64,000 nt of DNA, from NCBI GenBank assembly GCA_024803745.1, contig JANJXV010000013.1, forward strand, positions 57,127,602 to 57,191,601. The letters are read 5' to 3'. This document shows positions 43,628-54,320 of the stretch, piece after piece. Origin of the DNA: Megascapheus bottae (lineage: Eukaryota > Chordata > Mammalia > Rodentia > Geomyidae). Every line of letters starts with the position of its first letter. The first letter of the stretch is position 1. The notes beneath the pieces are model-generated. The model saw only the letters and a program-made list of their open reading frames with translations. It was not told where the DNA came from and did no database searches. The translations under genes were made by a program, and so were the position numbers.

Positions 43628-44964
43628 CAGACAGCCCCTCCCGCATCAGGACACGCTGAGGGTGAACGGCCATGGAGAGGGGGTAGGGAACTGGGTGGTG
43701 GGGTGTGCAGGGCGGATCGTGGAACTGAAGAGTGGAGAGTGGAAAGTGGGAGGTGGAGATGGAGGTGAGCTGCGGGGCAGGGGGCGTGGGGCTGGGCAGG
43801 CACGCGTGTGAGCTGTGGGGCACAGCGTGGGGATTCCGGAGGTTGAGAATGGAGCCGCGGCGGGAGGGGGAGAAGTGTGTGGAGGTGGAGGGTGTGGGCT
43901 GGGTGTGTGGAAAAGGAGAGGTGGTGTGGGGAGTCCAGTGCGGTGGAGAGAAGTGTGAGAACGGGGTGGACAGCAGGGGCTGGAGAAAGACTGGGGTAAA
44001 GCATGCACGAGCCCGGGGCACGAACACCAGTGACGCGTGGGGACTGAGGAGTCTGGAAGACGGGAATGGGGTGGACAGTGGAAAGCACATAAGGAGAAGG
44101 AGAAATGGGGTGTGGAAATGAATCATGGGGTATGAAGAGAGGGTACGGGAATGGAGGAGGAGAGAGAAGAGGGGAGAGGAGGGTGGAGAGGAGAGGAGCG
44201 TAGGGGTGTGAGGAGGAATGGGGTAGGGTCATAGCAATGAAGACTGGGTCAAGGGAGGAGAATGGGAGGAGGTGTGTGGAAGACGGACAGAGGGCTTGGA
44301 GAAGGGGGGTGGGCAGTGGGGTGAGCTGAGTTGGAGGAAGGACGGTGACGAGTGGGGATGGAGCACGGAGAGCGCAGAGTGGAGTGTGGCAGACACGCGG
44401 AGGTTGGAGTGGAGACTGGAGAGGGGGGTTGTCGACAGGAAAGGAGAGCACGGTACAGAGAGTTTTAGTGGGGTTCGAAGCGTGGAGGGTGGAGAGTGGA
44501 GAGGAAGAGTGGGGCATGGAGGACGCAGACGTGAATGCTGGGCACGGAACGGGCTGGAGACAGGTAGGAAGAGCTGTGCCATTCCACACAGTGGGTGTGG
44601 AGAGTGGGGAGGTTCGGGGAATGGAGGGCAGAGAAAAAGGAAAGGAGTAGAGACAAGCGTGAATGACGTGTAGAGTGCAGGGTGTGGAGAGGGAAACGTA
44701 GAAAGCAGAGAGCTGCGCGTGGAAAACGAAGAGAATAGAGTGAAGAATGGAGATTAGGAAAAAGAAAAGGTCGACTAGTGAGAACGCCGAGGCGAGAAGG
44801 GTGCAGCAGGTAAACAGAGCCTGTGGAGAAGGGCATAGGGAGAATGGAGAGTGGGGTTTGAAATTTGGAGAGTGGAGCATGGGGACAGAACAGGCTGAGG
44901 AGAAAGAACGGAGAATGCGGAACAAGAAAGGAGCACAGAGAAGGCAGAGGCCAGGGGCCGCAGC
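43628..44964 (+). repeat. Degenerate GTGGAGA-type sequence
   Basis: GGAGAGTGGGAGGTGGAGAT-like stretches without a fixed period. This looks like an old decayed minisatellite continuous with its neighbours. Confidence 0.6.
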
Positions 44965-45150
44965 TAGGGGTAGAGTGCTCGTCCCGCATGCACGGAGCCC
45001 TGGATTCCATTCCCAGTCCCACATGCACAGAAAAGGCAGGAAGCGGCACTGTGGCTCAAGTGGTACACTAGCCTTGAGCAAAAAGTGTCCAAGGACAGTG
45101 CCCAGGCCCCGAGTTCAAGCCCCAGGACTGGAAAAAACGGAAAAAAGAAA
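44965..45150 (+). mobile_element. Double tRNA-like SINE in purine domain
   Basis: GGGGTAGAGTGCTCGTCC, GGATTCCATTCCC, GGCTCAAGTGGTACACTAG and GAGTTCAAGCCCCAGG with a GAAAA tail. The only clearly unrelated insert in the domain. Confidence 0.92.
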
Positions 45151-46170
45151 GAAAAAGAAAAAGCAGAGCCCAATATGAAGAATCGGGGGAGGGATGAGTG
45201 GAGGGAGGGTAGAGAGAGTGGAATGGAAGAGAAATGGTGTGAAACACACTGAGGTGCAGGGCCTGGCAACTGGAGGACGGTGCGTGGAATGAGTGTGGGG
45301 TATGGACGTGGAGAAGACAGCCCTGAGAAAGTGGAATTGAGGGGTTTTAGGGAAAAGGAGAGAAAACAGAGCATGGATCGTGGATAAGGGAGAGTGGGCA
45401 ATGGGGAAAGGAGCGTGGAGAATGGAGAGGAGGGCATGAAAAGGGAGGGGGCAAGAAGTGGAAAGTGGGGCACGAGGAAAGGGAGAACCAGGGCGCATGG
45501 AACGGAACGGGAGTGTTAGCACACGAGCAACGTGAAGGTGAGTGAGGTGCAGGGAGGGGAGAGTGGAGAGCAGACGCTAGGTGTGGAGACAGAGCCTGGA
45601 GTAAAGAATGACGAGCACAGCAGAGCAGAGTGCACGGAGGAAGAGCGGGCTCTGGACCTTGGAGAACAGAGGACGGAGGGACGGGGAAAGTGAAATGTCT
45701 GCTTCCACGACGGAGTGTAGACGGTGGATCAGTGGGGTCTCCTGTGAGGAGAGGGGCACGTGGGATAGAGACACTGGGCAGTGAAATAGGAAGCGTGGAG
45801 ATATGGTGGAGAGCAACGCAGGTGGGATCTGGGTAAAGAAGCATGGAGGATGGGGGCGGTTGGACAAGACAGTGCAGGTGGAGGATGGGAGAGGAGCGCG
45901 CGGACGGGCGAGAGGGTTGAAGAGAAGCAACCACTGGGAATGGAGAGTGAAGTGGAGGAAAAGATTGGGGCGTATGCAGACTGAGAGTGAGGGGTGAATC
46001 CTACAGCGCGGGTGGCCAGGAAAGTGCGTGGGGTGTGGAGAATGGCGGGAAGGGTGGCGTGCAGAGAACTGACAGTGTGCGGGGCCTGGAGGATGAGTGC
46101 TGGAGAAGGGAGATGGAGAATGGACAGTGTGTGAGCTGCCAGCGGGGAGGGTGGCACCGGGAGAGGCCAC
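45151..46170 (+). repeat. Degenerate GGAGAATGG sequence, right end
   Basis: GGAGAGTGGAGAGCAG, GGAGAATGGAC and similar purine-rich runs persist to about 46170, where the composition returns to normal GC-rich DNA. Confidence 0.6.
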
Positions 46171-49119
46171 CGTTGGGTGGCATGTAGCTTTACTCACCCC
46201 TCGCCGGGCTCTGTGTGTGCTGTCCCGCTTGTGCAGGGCATCCTGGGAGTGGGCTGTCACCTGTGTGGCACTGTCGTGTGTCACATGCTGCTCCAGGGGT
46301 GGCCTTGAGCAAAAGAGAGCCTCAGTTTCCCCACTGCTCAGAAGGACATCCGGGAGCCCAGCGAGGGGCTCTGTGGCTCTGAGCAACGGGGAGGGGGTGC
46401 AGGCCTGGCTTCGTCCTGAAGGCCTTGCGGGGAAACTAGGGGCACCAGGGGCTCCGGCTGCCCTCTCCCATGTCGGAGCCCCCGGGGAAGGGGGAGCCAT
46501 GTCCTCCCCACGGGCCTTCCTGGTCACCCCTTCTCCCAGGCTGCAGGGCCGTGCGTGCGAGTTCTTCTCTTGCAGCCCGTTGGCCCCTCTGTCCTGCCCT
46601 GAGCCACTTTGGTTGCCTGCTTCCGCTGCCCGGGCCTCCGCTGCCCAGGCCTCCCCTCACCCTGGCCAGCCACACCTGGGCCTTTCCTTCCGCGGGGCCT
46701 CTCCACACCTGGGCCTCCCCTTCATCTTAGGCTTTCTGGTTCCTGGCTCCCAGAGCCTCAGGGTGTTTCCTCAGCCAAATCCTGTCAGAAGAGGATGAAG
46801 ATTTGTCAGTTCAAGCAGCCTGGCTCACTTAGCCAACAGAGGGGGACCCCACCAGTCGCCCCAAACACACACAGACCTGCCGTCTCCACCTGGCTCTGAC
46901 CTCGGGCGGGTGCTCAACCCCACCCAGCCCGCAATCATGCAAGGCCTTGCCTCAGCCCCGGGCCCATGGAGCTAAGCTAAGCCTCAGAGATCCATGGCTG
47001 CCCACCGGGGCCTGGGGCCACGCAGTGTGCTGGACTGACTGACAGGGACAGGTGGCGGTGGCCAGGCTGCTCCACTCCCCAGCAAGGGGCCCTGAGTGCC
47101 CCTCCAGCAGCCTGAGGCGGAGGCACTGGCCCCAGAGTGCTGTGGGGGGAGGGAGTTAGAGAAAAGCCAAGTTTCTAAGTCACTCCACCAGGCTTCTAGG
47201 AAGAGCCACCTCTGCTGGTCCCCACTCTGGGGACCCTCAAAGCCACCACCAGCTCGCCCACACCACCCCTGAGCCCAATTCTACTTTGCCCAGAGCCCTG
47301 GTCGCAGGCTTCTTCCCCTGCTCAGCTCCACACAGCTTTATTGTCAACCCCTGCCCTAGACCCTGGACCCCGAACTGCCCAGAAAAGACAAGGAGACCAA
47401 AGCCTAGAGCCCAGCAGGCCTCTGGGTCACTCTGCTCGGTCCTGACCTGAACCACCTACTTCTCAGTAGAGCCAGCCAGGGGGTCCCACATATTAGGGTG
47501 CGCCTCCCATCCCTTCCATGCTACCCCAGAGGAGCTGAGGGCACGTGGGGAAACAGGCTTGGGGCAAGGAGGGCATGGCTAGCTGGCTTTGGGTCTTGCT
47601 CCTGCCACTTCTGGGTCATGTCCTTCATGATCACGGATGTGGGGGGCTTTCTCTGTAACTCTCCTGATGTCTGGGACTTGGCCAGAGTCAGGTCACGTGG
47701 CCCCCACCATTTCCACCAGAGCCCAGAGTGCAGGCTAGAAGCGAGAGGAGGCCTGCTCCCCCACAGCCCTCCCCCACGCTGGGGGAAGGGTCTGCACTTG
47801 GGGACCAGCACAGTGCTGGCCTGGCCAGGCCACTCATGGCCAGTGCACTCTCAGACTGTGGTGGGGGGTAGGAGTGGGAGCCGGGGCAAGCCCGGTTTCC
47901 GTAGCGTAATCCGCTGGGCTGCCTGCCCTTGCACAGAATGCTGTCCTAGGACATCCCGGCGCCTGCAGGAGGGCAGGGGTTCACCTCTCACCAGCCCACA
48001 CACGCAGAGCTTTCCTGCTGTCCTGTCCTCAGAAGAGCCCCCAGGGGGGCTCAGTGCCCTGTGCCCCCCCAAAACTCGCCCGCACTGCTCCTGACTGAAG
48101 CTAGGCCTCCTTGCCCACCCCCCAAGCCAGCTGGTAAAAAAACAACCCTGGAATCTCTGTGCCTAAGACCCCCGGCTGCCAGCCTGCCTTTCCCTGCCCC
48201 TCTGCCCCTGGGCTCTGCTACCTTGGCCCTGTCCCCAGCCCCCATCAGGATGTCTGCCCAGCTCCCGGGCCCTCTGACAGCCTCAGTTCTCTCCCAGCCT
48301 CTCCCTCCCCTGCCTTTCCTGGAGCTGCTGGCTCCCCTTAGCTTCCTGAGGCTGCGGCCCCTCCACCCCAGCTGCCATCTCTTCCACCCCACCTCCACAT
48401 CCCGTGCTCCCTCAAATTCAAAGACACAGCACTGCCTTCCTGGGGGAGTTTCTGCCCCAGCTTAGTCTAGATGGGGCCCCTAGACTAAGCTTCTCCCCGA
48501 AGGCGGGCCTGGGAGGAGAGGGGCGGGAGAGGAAGGAGAAGGTCAGAGGCTGGAGCGCTGGAGGGGCAGGGCACCTCTCAGGAAGGTGCCTGGGGCTGTG
48601 GGCTGAGCCACCGCCCGCGTGTCCTTGAGAGAGGCGGTGGCAGCGGCTTGGGGTCTGGCCCAGCCAGCTCAGACCCCAGGTTCAGGCTGCAAACCCACTT
48701 CTCTCCAACCTGCTGAAATGTTGTTGTCTCCTGCGCCCCCGTGAGGTCAGTGGCCAGCATGACACCCATGTAGCCACCGAGGTGGGGCTGCTGAGAGGGG
48801 TGCAGGCAAAAAGCACCCCAGTGCCTCTTATTCTGCTCCAAAAGCTGGGCCCACCCATCTCCCCAGGCTGTCCCGGGCCCTCGGAGACACCAGGTCTTCC
48901 CGGATGGGCTAGCTACAGCAGAGGGACTGCCGACCCCCGCTCTTCTGCACATTGCAGGATCCCACCCAGCTTATGGGGTCTCTGGGGCCCTGGGTCCACA
49001 CAGACTCCACTGCCCCTGCCTGTCCTTGTGTCGCCTTCAGCCTACATGTCTGGGCCCTCCAGCGCTGCCCTTGGTGCATATGTGCTGAGTGTTTTGGAGA
49101 CAAGGGTGCCAGAACCCTA
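46171..49119. other. GC-rich unique DNA, no gene seen
   Basis: GAGCCTCAGTTTCCCCACTG near 46318 is a possible MIR fragment. Open frames are numerous but mutually overlapping and domain-free. The stretch ends at an AATAAA. Confidence 0.45.
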
Positions 49120-49125
49120 AATAAA
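49120..49125 (+). terminator. Possible poly(A) signal AATAAA
   Basis: CCTAAATAAAGCC ends a GC-rich stretch. No strong GU-rich element follows, so weak. Confidence 0.22.
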
Positions 49126-50990
49126 GCCAGCTTCCCAGCAGAACAAGGTGACCCTCAGGGAAGGGGTCTGAGGCCACAGCCCCATGCCACGGAGTCCAGG
49201 AGAGGTAGATGACCCCCAGCCACAGCTCCCACTGCAGCCCGGCCCCCAGCCTCCTGGTTCCTGGCTCTGAGAGGCCCGAGGAGAGGGCATTCTGTGACCT
49301 CCTGGAAGGTCACAGCCCCCAGCCAGGAGCTGAGCGGATCGTTCCTGGCAAGCCAATGGCCTGGAGGTCGCTGTGGGAAGCTCAAGGCCAGGGGCAGGCG
49401 TGGGTGGACAGGAGGAGCAGGGCTCTGCTGTGTAGACACAGGAGGCGCCTGGTCTAGTTGGGTTTGGACATCAGCAGCTCCCCCACTAGCCGGTGTCATT
49501 AGGGAGCTGAGGGCTCCCGTGCCCTCTGGAGAAGCCGCCATTGTGGAGGAGGAGGGGCCGGGTCCCACTGTCACAGCCCGTGCCTCTGGGATGTCTAGTG
49601 AAGGGGCTTTGGGCTCCTGTGATGCCAAGCGCCTGGGCCACGCCAGGAAGGGTGAGGTACGGCCCAGAGCCCCCTACCCCGACAAGGCCGCATTTCCCTG
49701 GGCCCCTCTCCCCACCCAGGCCCGAGTGCTCCTCGCGAGGGTGTCCTCAGATCTGATGGGGCCAGAGCCAGGGCAGAGGAAGGGACACACAGAGAGCCCA
49801 GCTGGGACAGCAAACAGGCCTCTGGGGTCTCTCCTTTCCCTTGCCTGCCCACTGCAGGGGGCTGCCTGAGGCCAGGGCCAGGGGAGACTTCCTCGATTTA
49901 TCTCTGCAGCCGGCCACCGGCCCCAGGCCTGGAATCCGGGGTTAGGCTGAGGTTTGTCTGCCCCGCTGTGAGCAGCTTGGAGCTGGACAGAGAGGATGCT
50001 GGGAATTCCTCCCTGCGTCCTGAGCGAGTCTGGGGACCCTGGCAGGGCAGCGGCTGCATTCTTCCAGCAGCCAGGGTCCAGGGCAGAGGGAAGGGGTGAG
50101 GGCTGGTGCCAGGTGGTATAGACACAGTCCAGCCTGCTGGGGGGGCGGGGAGGGCTGGGGGAGCTGGGGCTGCAGCCTGAAGGGGAGGCACAGGAAGAAG
50201 GCTGGAGGCTGAGCAGGAAGCCACCGGGCCTTGTGTGTAGCACAGGCTAGAGCCAACCGAGAGACCCCAAAAGCCCAAGGGCTTCCAGGGGCATCCACTG
50301 GGTGGCAGGGGCTGGGTACCCCAAACCGTGATCTTCCCTGAGTGACAGGCAGTAGCCAGAGTCAGCTCAGCCGCAGGACTTCCTGGAGGAGCAAGGCCTC
50401 ACCATGGGCTCCCGGCTGTCCAGCTCACAGTGGAGTCTCCAGAGCTGGTGAGGGGTACACTGGGCACCCCACTTTGCTGTGACAGAATAGGCCTTCCAGA
50501 AGCAGCCTGGGGGGCCGACACCAAGATTATGAGCCGCCTCCTCACACCCAGCAGAGCAGACTGGACCCTTCCCCTGATGTCGAGGAGGCCCGGCTGGCCA
50601 GGTCAGTGTCAGGCTGGCCTTGGGTGAGGACTGTCCCACAGCCCAGGTGACCGGGCTTCCTAGAAGACATGTTTGTCAGGCACGCTAGCCAGCTAGTCGC
50701 AGAGTTGACCCTGTCCTGGGAGGCCTTGCCGGCCATGGGTGAGTGGTGGCGTCAGAGGGAAGGCTCCAGGACACTCGTGAGGAAGCAGCCGTACCTCCAG
50801 TTGTTATGACTCATCACATGCGCGTCACTTCACAGTGTAGGTCGAGGCCAGCAGGCTCTTCTGGAGAGCCAGCCTTCCCTGATGGACATTTCTGCTTGAG
50901 TGGCAGTGGAGGACAGAATGTGGCGGCCCATTTACCCAGCATGCCAGGAGCGTTGAGTTTAACCCAAACATTGCCAACAAAAAAGTTATC
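49126..50990. other. GC-rich unique DNA, no gene seen
   Basis: No repeats or coding regions recognised. Confidence 0.45.
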
Positions 50991-51240
50991 TGGCTGGGCG
51001 TGGTGGCTCACGTCTGTAATCCCGGCTACTCAGGAAGCTGAGATCTGAGGATCGCAGTCGCAGGCTAGCCCCGAGCCGGATAGATAAATCCAGAAGACTT
51101 AACATCAATGAAATGGGAAAAAGCTTGAAGTGGAGCTGTGGCTTAAGTGGTAGAGTGCCAGCGTTGAGCAAAAAGGCTAAACAAAAGCATGAGGCCCTGA
51201 GTTCAGGCTCCAGTGTGTGTGTGTGGGGGGGGTATCCTGC
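50991..51240 (+). mobile_element. Full-length composite SINE
   Basis: GGCTGGGCGTGGTGGCTCAC, GAAGCTGAGATCTGAGGATC, GTGGCTTAAGTGGTAGAG and GAGTTCAGGC in order; the tail has become a TGTG/G-rich tract. Confidence 0.93.
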
Positions 51241-51635
51241 CCTAGACACCAGGCATTGCCCAGGGTCAATTTCAGATCCCCAGGCCAGCCTACCACCGTG
51301 GCAGAGGACTTCTGGTGTGGAGCCCCAGAGACTGGCACATGGGGCTAAGGGCCCAGGAGCTCTATGGGCCCCTGGCTCTGACAGCCACATTCCTGGGACT
51401 GCAGCTAAAGCATGTCCAGCCATAGTCCATCTACACAGTGGACCCACAACTGTCCCAGCCTGCCATAGGCACCTCCTTTCTCTTCCCAGGATCCAGTGTG
51501 ACCCTCGGGGCCTGACAGGTGTGGTGGGGTGGGGTTCTGGAAGCCAAGACACAGACTATCCACGCAGAGGACAGCGGGGAAGTGCAGCTCAGGGAAGTGG
51601 GGGACAAAGGAGTGGCCAGTGAGGAGAAGAGACCT
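51241..51635. other. Unique DNA
   Basis: Nothing recognised. Confidence 0.4.
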
Positions 51636-52088
51636 TGCCAGGGGTCAGTGCTCACACCTGTAGCCAGGAAGCTGAGGGCTGAGGAACTTGGGTTCAAAGC
51701 CAGCTCAGGGAAGTAAAGTCTGTGATTCTTTTGGGGGGGGCAGGGGGTCATGGGTCTTGAACTCTGGGTCTGGGCACTGTCCCTGAGCTCTTCAGCTCAA
51801 TGCTACCACTCTACCCCTGGAGCCATAGTCCCACTTCCCTTTTTCTAGAGAGTAGAGTCTCATGGTCTTTAGTGCCCAAGCTGGCTTTGAACCATGATCC
51901 TCAGAGCTCAACCTCCTGAGTAGCTAGGATTACGGGTGTGAACCATCACACCTGGCAAGTCTTTAATCTTATCTCCAATCAACTAGCAAAAAGCCAGAAG
52001 TAGAGCTGTGGCTCAAGTGGTAGAGTACCCATCACAAGAGCAAAAACTCAAGGACAATGCTCAGGTCCTGAGTTAAAGCCAAATTAGG
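51636..52088 (+). mobile_element. Composite SINE split by a second SINE
   Basis: The outer SINE head (CAGTGCTCACACCTGTAGCC to GGGTTCAAAGCCAGCTCAGG) ends near 51735 at AAAGTCTGTGATTCTT. It resumes at 51957 with AAGTCTTTAATCTTATCTCC and continues to the tRNA-like half (GGCTCAAGTGGTAGAG). The repeated AAGTCT..T.AT.CTT at both edges is the target-site duplication of the insert. Confidence 0.9.
51736..51956 (-). mobile_element. Antisense SINE nested in a SINE
   Basis: GGGTCTTGAACTCTGGGTC, CTACCACTCTACCCC, GCTTTGAACCATGATCCTC and GTAGCTAGGATTACGG read as the reverse complement of a complete composite SINE. It is inserted head-to-head into the outer copy. Confidence 0.92.
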
Positions 52089-52114
52089 ACACACACACAC
52101 ACACACACACACAC
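52089..52114 (+). repeat. (AC)n microsatellite
   Basis: Thirteen AC units at the outer SINE's 3' end. Confidence 0.95.
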
Positions 52115-52654
52115 GGCCTCTTAACCCCATACACCCCTTGTGTGGCAGACCCCCAGGTAGGTGGAAGACGCGGGTGTGATGAGCATTTGACCAGGCCACC
52201 TCTTGGGCAGCTGGGCCTCCGTGGGCCCAGATGCTAGGCTGCTGCCTTGCTCTCCCCGAGGCCTCACACAGGCCCCAGGCCCAGGCTACAACCGCCCTGC
52301 CAGGCCTGTGCCAAGCCAGGAAGCTCCGGCACACGTGTGTGTGGGCACTGGGACACGTGTGGCGCCCCCCCTCCCCACCCGCCGTCACTTTTTCCTCTTT
52401 AACCCCAGCTGCACCGGGCCCACTCAGACTGGGCAGGTCCAGCAAGACAGAGAGAAGGGGCCACTGCAGAGATGAAATTTGGGGAGCTCGGGGGCACACT
52501 CGCTGTTGAGGTGCCAAGCTGAAGGCATCCAGATGTTCCTCAAATCCCACCTGTCCCCCGCACTGTCTGGAAAAGGCCCCTGGCACCGGTCACAGGCCCT
52601 GCCCTCCCTGCCTAAGACTTTGAGGGATTTCTTAGAAAGAGCAATTAGAGCAAA
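52115..52654. other. Unique DNA, no gene seen
   Basis: GC-rich; nothing recognised. Confidence 0.4.
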
Positions 52655-52774
52655 GCCGCAGGCCGGCGGGTCCAAGAACTCCTCGGCGGGCCCAGCCCGC
52701 TTCCTCCAGGCCCAGCCGCAGGCCGGCGGGTCCAAGAACTCCATGGCAGGCCCAGCCCGCTTCCTCCAGGCCCT
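52655..52774 (+). repeat. 60-bp tandem duplication
   Basis: Two copies of exactly 60 bp (52655-52714 and 52715-52774) differ at only a few positions. As 60 is 20 codons, both strands keep a frame open through both copies, for example PQAGGSKNS repeated on the + strand. CpG content is higher than in the flanks. Confidence 0.97.
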
Positions 52775-53095
52775 GCTGCACTGAAGGGTCCCAGGTAGCC
52801 AAAGGCTGGCCCAGGCAGTGGGCCTACCCCTCTGTGCAGCCTCCCGACCCATGGCTTCCTTCCTCTGGGTTTAAGGCCCAGGGCTTGGGGCAGTAGCTAC
52901 CCAGACCCCCTGCTAGAGCTGTAGGCTGGACAACAGGCCGGACAGTGGGCCTGGACAGTGGGCCTGGCCCCCAGCACACCCGGGTGGTGTCAGGTCCCCC
53001 AATGCACTTGAGAGTTGGGGCAGAGTGTGAGTCCTCCCTGAACTGGGCTACTCAAGACAGCTGGCCATAGCAGGAAGAACAAAAGCTTGGGGCAG
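52775..53095. other. Unique DNA
   Basis: GGACAGTGGGCCT is duplicated near 52942-52970. No gene seen. Confidence 0.4.
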
Positions 53096-53190
53096 GTGGG
53101 GAGCAGAGGCATGGCTCAGTGGTAGACTACCTGCCCAGCAAACGCAAGGACCTGGGTTCAAATCCCAGAACTGCTGCAACACATGGGGAA
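53096..53190 (+). mobile_element. Single ID-like tRNA-derived SINE
   Basis: ATGGCTCAGTGGTAGACTAC and GGGTTCAAATCCCAG are intact A- and B-box-like motifs at tRNA spacing; the second unit is absent. It is the simplest tRNA-like SINE here. Confidence 0.88.
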
Positions 53191-53199
53191 AGAAAGGAA

Positions 53200-53470
53200 T
53201 CCTGAGCCAGGCATGGTGACTCATGCCCATCATCCTAGCTACTCAAGAGCCTGGGATCTGAGGACCCACGGTCATTCTGAGCATGAAAATGTCCGTCAGA
53301 CTCTTATCGCCAATTAACCTGCCAGAAAACAGGAAGTGGTGCTGTGGTTCAAGTGGTAGAGCACCAACCTTGAGCTGAAGAGATCAGGGACAACACCCAG
53401 GCCTAGAGTTCAAAGCCCAGGACAAAGAAGAGAGAAAGGGAAGGAGAGGAAAGGAGGGAGGGAGGGAGAT
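53200..53470 (+). mobile_element. Composite SINE with GA-rich tail
   Basis: GCCAGGCATGGTGACTCATG, AGCCTGGGATCTGAGGACC, GGTTCAAGTGGTAGAG and GAGTTCAAAGCCC, followed by a G/A tail to about 53468. Confidence 0.92.
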
Positions 53471-54224
53471 CCCATCAGATCAGGAAAGGCCTGGCTGAGG
53501 GCAGAGACCTCCGGAAGACATGTTGAGCGGCAGGGGTGCTGGGAGGGCTGCCTGGAGGAGGGAAAGGGAGAAGCTCCATCCCAGGTGCCCCAGGGAGGTG
53601 ACTTGGCTTTCCACACTGGTGGGGTTGAAGGGTCTTCTAGAGTAGTGGCTGGCGCGTGCGGGGCTGAGAGGCCCTTGTCTGTGGTGAGGGACTGGGGCTT
53701 CCTGGCTGGGCAGGCCTGGGCTTCTGGGATGGGGACGAGGAGAGGCATGGCTCCCACACATGACAGGAGAAGTGGAGGGCAGCGCAGGAACCCAGCCCGT
53801 GCTGGACACATGCGGGTCCCTGCTTGTACTTCAGCTAGCGGGGCTCAGAGGCCTCACTCATGCAGAGCGAGGGCTGGGGGGCCTGGCGAGACAACCAGCA
53901 GAGCTCTGGGTTTTACCTCAACTCCAGTGTAGAGGGAGCTCAGACCCCAGGGGCCCCCAGGTAATTCCAGCCCAGAGCCAGGCTTCTAGCCCTGGCTGCC
54001 AGGACCTCCTAGACAGCCCTGGGTCCCCAATGTCAACTCTGCACACACAAACCCAGCTCTAGCAACAGCCTTTAAATCACCACCCTGTCTGTCCACAAAG
54101 CTGCCCTGTGTGAAGAGCCCCTATTGGGCCTCTGGGTCAAAAAGGCTGAATTCAGAGGCTGGAGACCCTGGCAGAGCCACTCGGCTCTGAGGGAAGCCAT
54201 TTATCACTCTGAATCCTGGCCTAC
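53471..54224. other. Unique DNA, no gene seen
   Basis: Nothing recognised. Confidence 0.4.
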
Positions 54225-54320
54225 CCGCTTGGTGTGCCGCTGCGGCCAGTGGGCCCCCCAGCCCGGCCTGCCAAGCCGCCGGCCCGCCCGGCAGGCGGCC
54301 CCGTGGCCAGACTCTGGCTC
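54225..54320. other. Small CpG-dense patch
   Basis: About ten CpG in 90 bases at over 75% GC (AGCCGCCGGCCCGCCCGGC). Too short for a CpG island, but denser than its surroundings. Confidence 0.5.

Larger units (their letters stand above)
38166..46170 (+). repeat. 8-kb purine-biased repeat domain
   Basis: Nearly the whole + strand is G-rich with A next and few C or T outside TG/TGG. Much of it is degenerate GTGGAGAGTGGGG/GGAGAATGG sequence, with several cleaner arrays nested inside (described separately). On the minus strand TTA, CTA and TCA on the + strand are needed for stops, and these are rare, so a 1870-codon frame (39469-45081) stays open; it encodes His/Pro/Thr/Ser repeats and is not a gene. 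Confidence 0.85.
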
